From positions 1 to 5,473 of the forward strand of contig JAILDR010000119.1 in NCBI GenBank assembly GCA_024689285.1: a stretch of DNA of 5,473 nucleotides. The letters are read 5' to 3'. The stretch is from Bacteroidales bacterium (GTDB lineage: Bacteria; Bacteroidota; Bacteroidia; Bacteroidales; F082). Below the pieces are notes generated by a model, which saw nothing but the letters and a program-made list of their open reading frames with translations, was not told the DNA's origin and did no database searches. This document shows positions 1 through 4,400 of the stretch, piece after piece. Every line of letters starts with the position of its first letter. The stretch's first letter is position 1. Made by a program: the position numbers and the translations under genes.

Positions 1-1359
1 CAGTGTACTGTTGCCTCCCAATCGGACGACGACACGGTCAAAGACACCGGCGCGGTCCTTTGACACACTGAGGACTATTTTGGCATCTTGGTCAGTACTG
101 CTCTCGGGAACGAAAGTCATCGTCTCGCCATCTTCGGCGGCTATAACGAAAACACCCTGCATGGGGTTGATGCTATTGGTGCTGCTGGCGATAATCTCTG
201 TCCCTGCTGTGTTCATCACGTAGAAGTCACGGTCAATGGTGGCTGCCTGCGCGAAGGGATTGCCCACGAGGTTCCAGCCTGTGAAGGGCTTGCCCACGGT
301 CTTGGACAAGGTGACCACTCCGTCGCCGCTGTAAGGCTCACCCGTGAAGTTCAGGGTGACATCGGTCTTATGGGCATAGAGATAGCCCTTACCTGAAGTG
401 AGGTTGAAAGGCTCTGCCTCGTAGTTGCGCCACTCCTCCCCTGCCTGGCTCTGGTCAAAGCGGTAAAGGTCGTAGTCGCCTTCGGTCATTCCTTCAATAT
501 CGGCAGGGTTGATGTCGTCGAACGGAGGGGCGATGAGGTAGTAGCCACCAGCCGAGTTGCCGTAGCCGGTGATGGGAAGGGTGAAGGTTTGAGGTTGTAC
601 CGGTGTGACAAAGGAAAACTCATACCAATCACCCAAAGTGCCGATGATGGCATTGCTCACAAAGGTGGTGTTGTTCGCACTAACAAGGTCCAGTTCTTGC
701 TGCGCATTGTGGTCATACAGGCGGAAGGTAATCTCCTCGCCACTTAGCTGGTTGCTCACCACGGTGAGCGAAACGACAAATTGCTGTGAGGGCGGGAAGA
801 ACTCAGGCAACATACTGCCTCTGCACTCGTCGCCGCAGAAGGCACCCACCTCAAGATTTGTGCCCATCTGTTCCACACCGTCGATGAGGATGATGCCGCT
901 CATCGTCATGTTGTACTGGGTACCGCCTATGGGTGTCCAGTGGTTGCCGCCAGGCTCAGGGCTGACAAAGGAAAACTCATACCAGTCACCCAAAGTGCCG
1001 ATGATGGCGTTGCTCTCAAAGGTGGTGTTGTTGACGCTTACAACATTCAGCTCCTGCTGCGTACTGTGGTCATAGAGGCGGAAGGTAATCTCCTCGCCGC
1101 TCAGCTGGTTGCTCACCACGGTGAGCGAAACGACGTACTGCTGCGAGGGCGGGAAAAACTCGGGCAGCATACTGCCTCTGCACTCGTCGCCGCAGAAGGC
1201 TCCCACCTCGAGGGTTGTGCCCGTCTGCTCCACGCCGTCGATGAGGATGATGCCGCTCATCGTCATGTTGTACTGGGTGCCGCCTATCGGGGTCCAGTGA
1301 TTCGCGAATGACACGCCTGCCAAAACCATGCAGGCCAAGGTTAAAAACAATCTTTTCAT
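1..1359 (-). CDS. Secreted protein with two tandem NHWTPIGG modules and a GKGY/GWN region (3' partial)
   Basis: An open frame of exactly 453 codons runs from ATG 1359-1357 to the window edge without a stop, so the gene continues to the left. The start is supported by a signal peptide (residues 1-19, MKRLFLTLACMVLAGVSFA) and an A-rich leader. Predicted mature protein begins directly with module copy 1 (20-132), then a Pro/Gly linker (SPEPGG), copy 2 (139-251), a linker (TPVQPQ), and a region (256-420) with GGYYLIAPPF, YDLYRFDQ, GKGYLYAH and GWNLVGNPF motifs. The last visible part (about 425-453) has IVLSVSKDRAGVFDRVVVRL, resembling stretches that precede the C-terminal end of Bacteroidales secreted proteins with T9SS-type tails. 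I therefore expect a sorting tail just outside the window, which is inference. Function unknown; probably surface-exposed and non-enzymatic. Confidence 0.92.
   Translation of the reverse strand, partial: MKRLFLTLACMVLAGVSFANHWTPIGGTQYNMTMSGIILIDGVEQTGTTLEVGAFCGDECRGSMLPEFFPPSQQYVVSLTVVSNQLSGEEITFRLYDHSTQQELNVVSVNNTTFESNAIIGTLGDWYEFSFVSPEPGGNHWTPIGGTQYNMTMSGIILIDGVEQMGTNLEVGAFCGDECRGSMLPEFFPPSQQFVVSLTVVSNQLSGEEITFRLYDHNAQQELDLVSANNTTFVSNAIIGTLGDWYEFSFVTPVQPQTFTLPITGYGNSAGGYYLIAPPFDDINPADIEGMTEGDYDLYRFDQSQAGEEWRNYEAEPFNLTSGKGYLYAHKTDVTLNFTGEPYSGDGVVTLSKTVGKPFTGWNLVGNPFAQAATIDRDFYVMNTAGTEIIASSTNSINPMQGVFVIAAEDGETMTFVPESSTDQDAKIVLSVSKDRAGVFDRVVVRLGGNSTL
100..594 (-). other. GKGY/GWN region of gene B (residues 256-420)
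   Basis: Beta-rich region with GYGNSAGGYYLIAPPF, DYDLYRFDQ, FNLTSGKGYLYAH, FTGEPYSGDGVVTL, GWNLVGNPF and INPMQGVFVIAAEDGETMTF. This motif order is familiar from Bacteroidales secreted proteins just ahead of a C-terminal T9SS tail. The GW..(L/I)G.P and GKGY(L/M)Y signatures also occur in gene A residues 976-1147, hinting at a shared fold. No enzymatic function is suggested. Confidence 0.65.
607..945 (-). repeat. NHWTPIGG module, copy 2 (gene B residues 139-251)
   Basis: Direct tandem repeat of copy 1 at an offset of 119 codons (357 bases), separated only by the short linker SPEPGG. The nine amino-acid differences fall mainly in two patches: around EQ(T/M)GT(T/N)LE, and around DH(ST/NA)QQEL(NV/DL)VS(V/A)NNTTF(E/V). 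The CGDEC pair is kept (Cys175 and Cys179). The DNA is also close, with many codons unchanged, which points to a fairly recent duplication or continuing gene conversion. Confidence 0.9.
964..1302 (-). repeat. NHWTPIGG module, copy 1 (gene B residues 20-132)
   Basis: A 113-residue beta-rich module from NHWTPIGGTQYNMTM through GAFCGDECRGS and YVVSLTVVS to SNAIIGTLGDWYEFSF. By my count it differs from copy 2 at 9 of 113 residues and from the gene A copy at 18 of 113. It carries a C-x3-C pair (CGDEC, Cys56 and Cys60) that could form a disulfide outside the cytoplasm. I recognise this kind of module from Bacteroidales secreted proteins but know no named function for it. Confidence 0.9.
1303..1359 (-). 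other. Signal peptide of gene B (SPI-type)
   Basis: Residues 1-19 have a basic start (MKR), a hydrophobic core (LFLTLACMVLAGV) and an S-F-A end, giving a plausible signal peptidase I site before Asn20. Cys10 is preceded by T-L-A, which fits the lipobox poorly and would leave a very short h-region, so a lipoprotein is less likely. The predicted mature protein starts immediately with the NHWTPIGG module. Confidence 0.85.
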
Positions 1360-1378
1360 TTTTCTGTTTTCTTATAAA
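1360..1378 (-). promoter_or_regulatory. A-rich translation-start leader of gene B
   Basis: The bases just before the ATG read, on the minus strand, AAGAAAACAGAAAAA and lack a GGAGG-like Shine-Dalgarno. A-rich leaders without a Shine-Dalgarno are usual in Bacteroidetes and support the ATG at 1359 as the start. Confidence 0.5.
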
Positions 1379-1414
1379 ATGTGTTGTTATTATAGGTTAG
1401 TTTTTTCGTTTTCT
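1360..1414 (-). other. Intergenic gap between genes A and B
   Basis: This is 55 bases of A/T-rich DNA. Read on the minus strand it has no inverted repeat followed by a T run, so no intrinsic terminator is visible after gene A. There is no Bacteroides-type -33 TTTG / -7 TAnnTTTG promoter. Gene B is therefore either read through from gene A or uses a promoter I cannot recognise. Confidence 0.6.
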
Positions 1415-4400
1415 TTATTTTACAATCAGTCTTCCGACATAAGCGTTACCTGACTTGCAGACGACCTTCACGGTGTATACACCCACGACAGCTATGCCGT
1501 GCATGCGCTGACCGGCTTGCGCGCCCGATTCATGAGAGACGACCTCGCCCAAGACGTTGTAAACATACACCTCGGCCACCGTCTCGTTCGAGGGGATGTC
1601 GAGCGTGAACGCTTCGTTGCGTCCGACGGGGTTCGGGTAGGCTTTCAATGCGTCAGCCGCCGCGAAGCTCACTTCGTAGGGCTGGTCAAGGTTGCCCACA
1701 ACGGCATTCTCGACAAACACCACACGGTTGGTGCTTCGCGCATTGGTGTTGCCTTTGCGCCTGTCGATGACGGCAAAGTTGATTTCCTCGCCTTCCTCAC
1801 CCGCTATGGTCAGCATGGCATACCAGCGGTCGGTGGGCTCAAAGTAGGTAAGCACCGCGCTGCCGCGGCACTCGCCGCCCAAAAAGGCACCCAGCTCAAG
1901 CGCTTCGCTGCGCTGCTCCTCGCCGTCGATGGCGACAACGGCCATCACCGTGAGGTTGCCTGCAAAGGCGTGCTCATCATTCGTCCAGATTCTTTCCGCT
2001 GCTTCCACACATTCACTGTTGCCCCTGCTGACAGCGTAAGTCAGTGTCTTGTTCTCCGTAGCGTTGGAGAGATACATGTAGCCCTTTCCAGGTGTCAAGG
2101 TGAACGAGGTCGGGAACCAGCCGTAGTTTGCATAGTAGGTAGCAGAGGAATTCTGCCCCTTGATGAGGTCATTGGCTGCTGGGGTAAAGTTGGCCAGTGC
2201 CGTTGACAGGCTTTGTTGCGTCATCACGGGATAACCTATCCAGTTCCAGCCTGGCGCAATCGTGACGGGATGCGTTGCCGCATCGGCTACGGCTCCTGAC
2301 ACTACTGCCTGACAGGCGTTGGACAAGCTAATCTGGTAGCCCGCTTCGTTGGTGAGACCCACGTTTGTCAGCGGGCCGAACCAGTAGTCGTAGCCCAGAC
2401 TTGGGTAGTAGTTCTGTACATACGGGGACTGTGTCTTAATCATGAGACCGTTGTGACCAAGGCTTTGCTCCAACTGCTGCAAGCCGTTGTTGCCATTCAT
2501 CTCGATGTAGGTGCTCCACCAGCTCCAACCTGTCGGAAGGGTACTTACATGCTGAAGGTCGAATTGAGCTACAAGGTTCGTGGCTCCCGTGACGGTGAAC
2601 GTGTACGGATTGTCAGTCGACACCGTTTCGCCGTTGAGTGTCCATGCGCGGAAGACATAGCCACTGTTGGCGGTAGCTGTCAGCGTTGCCGTCGTGCCAG
2701 GCATGAAGTTCCCCACTCCCGTCACCGTGCCTGCTCCTTCCGGGTTCACTGTAGCTGTGACGCTCACCTCGCTGTTGAAGGCAAACTGGTACCAGTCGCC
2801 CACGGTGCCGATGATGGCGTTGCTCTCGAAGATGATATTGTTGGCGCATTGCAGGTCAAGCTCCTGTTGGGCGAGGTGGTCGTACAGGCGGAAGGTGATG
2901 TTCTCACCGCTCTGTTGGTTGCTCACCACAGTAAGCGATACTACATATTGTTGTGTAGGCGGGAAGAACTCGGGCATCATGCTACCGCGACATTCGTCGC
3001 CACAGAAAGCACCTACTTCAAGAGTGGTGACGGTCTGTTCCACACCATCGATAAGGATGATGCCGCTCATTGTCATGTTGTACTGGGTGCCTCCTATTGG
3101 TGTCCAGTGGTTGGTGACGGGACCTTGCGCCACAAAGTTCGCCACGAGGTTTCTTGCCCCTGTCACTTCAAATGAATAGGTTGCATCGGTGGAAACTGTT
3201 TCACTATTTTCAGTCCAATTAACAAACGTGTAGCCTTCAGCAGGTGTGGCTGTCAAGGTGCAGGTCGCTCCTTGTGTGTATGTGCCACTGCCTGTAATCG
3301 TGCCGCCTTCAACGGGATTGGAAAAAGTGGTTATGGAGAAAGTAGAGTTCGTTTCTATTCCTAGTCTTATCTGATTCTTCACCGAATGAAGTGTGCCATA
3401 ATAACCTGAAGGATTGAATGGGTCATAATTTGTACCATCACTGTATATACGGATAGCCTGATTGCCTTGGGCATCGAACACACTGCAAGCCATATTGGGT
3501 GAAATGGTAAGATTCCCTGAATTATCATCTACAATCAAGGCAATGTGGGATACGCCGTCGTATTGGAAAGGCGTATCAAGTTGAAGTCTCGTCCATACAT
3601 TGGCACTCATTGTGACCTCTCCGCTGAAGACAAGGTCGCTTTCCGTCACAGCAACCCAGTCCCTGTTGTTTTCAAAGCTTTGCTTGTCGGTATGCACCAT
3701 ATAGACATTATAGTTACGTGTCTTTGTAGCACCCGCATTGTAGAAGGCAACACTACCGATGCTTCCACCACCACCAATCTCCTCAGCGGTGTAAATCTGT
3801 TGCGAGAGAGAATATTTGTAATAAGAGTAACTTGGGAGATGCTGATTGGTTGCCGTTCCCGAACCGATAACAACACCTTGCTCGTAGTTGGCCACATAAG
3901 TTGCATCTCCATCCACATTGAAACTGTAAGTCTCTGAATTGGATACCTCCTCGCCATCTTTCGTCCAATTGATAAATAAATAGCCTTCATTGACAATAGC
4001 AGTGAGGGTGCAAACGGCACCACCTTCATAGTAACCTCCTCCCGTTACCGTGCCGCCTTCGGCAAGATTGGCCGTGACGGTGATTTCGCCCGAATTGCAT
4101 ACTGTAGACGAAGTGAAATTGAGGAATTCATCCCACCCAAAAGCATTTTGATAAGCATACATAGAATTGCAAGGCACATACACAGGGATAGATTTATTCA
4201 CATTAGTGAAAACATCATAAATACCCAATGTAGGAGGATACTGTGCCAAAGAAGTTATTGAAGTCAATCCAGTGCAAGATTGAAACGCATAACTACCTAT
4301 TGATGTCACGGAAGCCGGAATCTCCAACGAGACTAAACCATAGCAGTAAGAAAACGCACAGTATCCAATAGTCGCAATCATGCTTGGCAGGTTTATAGAA

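Noticed and set aside
607..1302. Diversity-generating retroelement template/variable repeat pair
   Set aside because: The copies differ at scattered sites that include silent changes. No adenine-specific pattern was evident on reading, and no reverse transcriptase is present in the window.
605..1311. Plus-strand frames with repeated TKENSYQSPKVPMMALL-type translations
   Set aside because: These are the antisense of the two tandem NHWTPIGG modules of gene B. The apparent protein repeat comes from the minus-strand coding repeat.
1330..1359. Possible lipoprotein signal at Cys10 of gene B
   Set aside because: The residues before Cys (T-L-A) do not match the lipobox well and the hydrophobic stretch would be too short. 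The S-F-A site at residue 19 fits better.
1389..1394. TATAAT-like hexamer in the intergenic gap (minus strand)
   Set aside because: Bacteroidales primary promoters use TTTG and TAnnTTTG, and neither is present nearby. A chance match is likely in such A/T-rich DNA.
1499..2206. Plus-strand open frame of 235 codons
   Set aside because: It lies wholly antisense to the GW/GKGY, diverged-module and sorting-domain part of gene A. Its translation is rich in Arg, His and Val with no recognisable domain, as expected for the antisense of a GC-rich gene.
2453..3175. Plus-strand open frame of 240 codons
   Set aside because: Antisense to InlB-B repeat 3 and NHWTPIGG copy 3. Similar antisense translations appear opposite the other module copies, showing that it merely mirrors the repeat.
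3545..4029. Overlapping short frames on both strands opposite or within the unnamed beta-rich domain
   Set aside because: Gene A's main frame carries clear domain homology through this stretch. The alternatives have low-complexity, domain-free translations.
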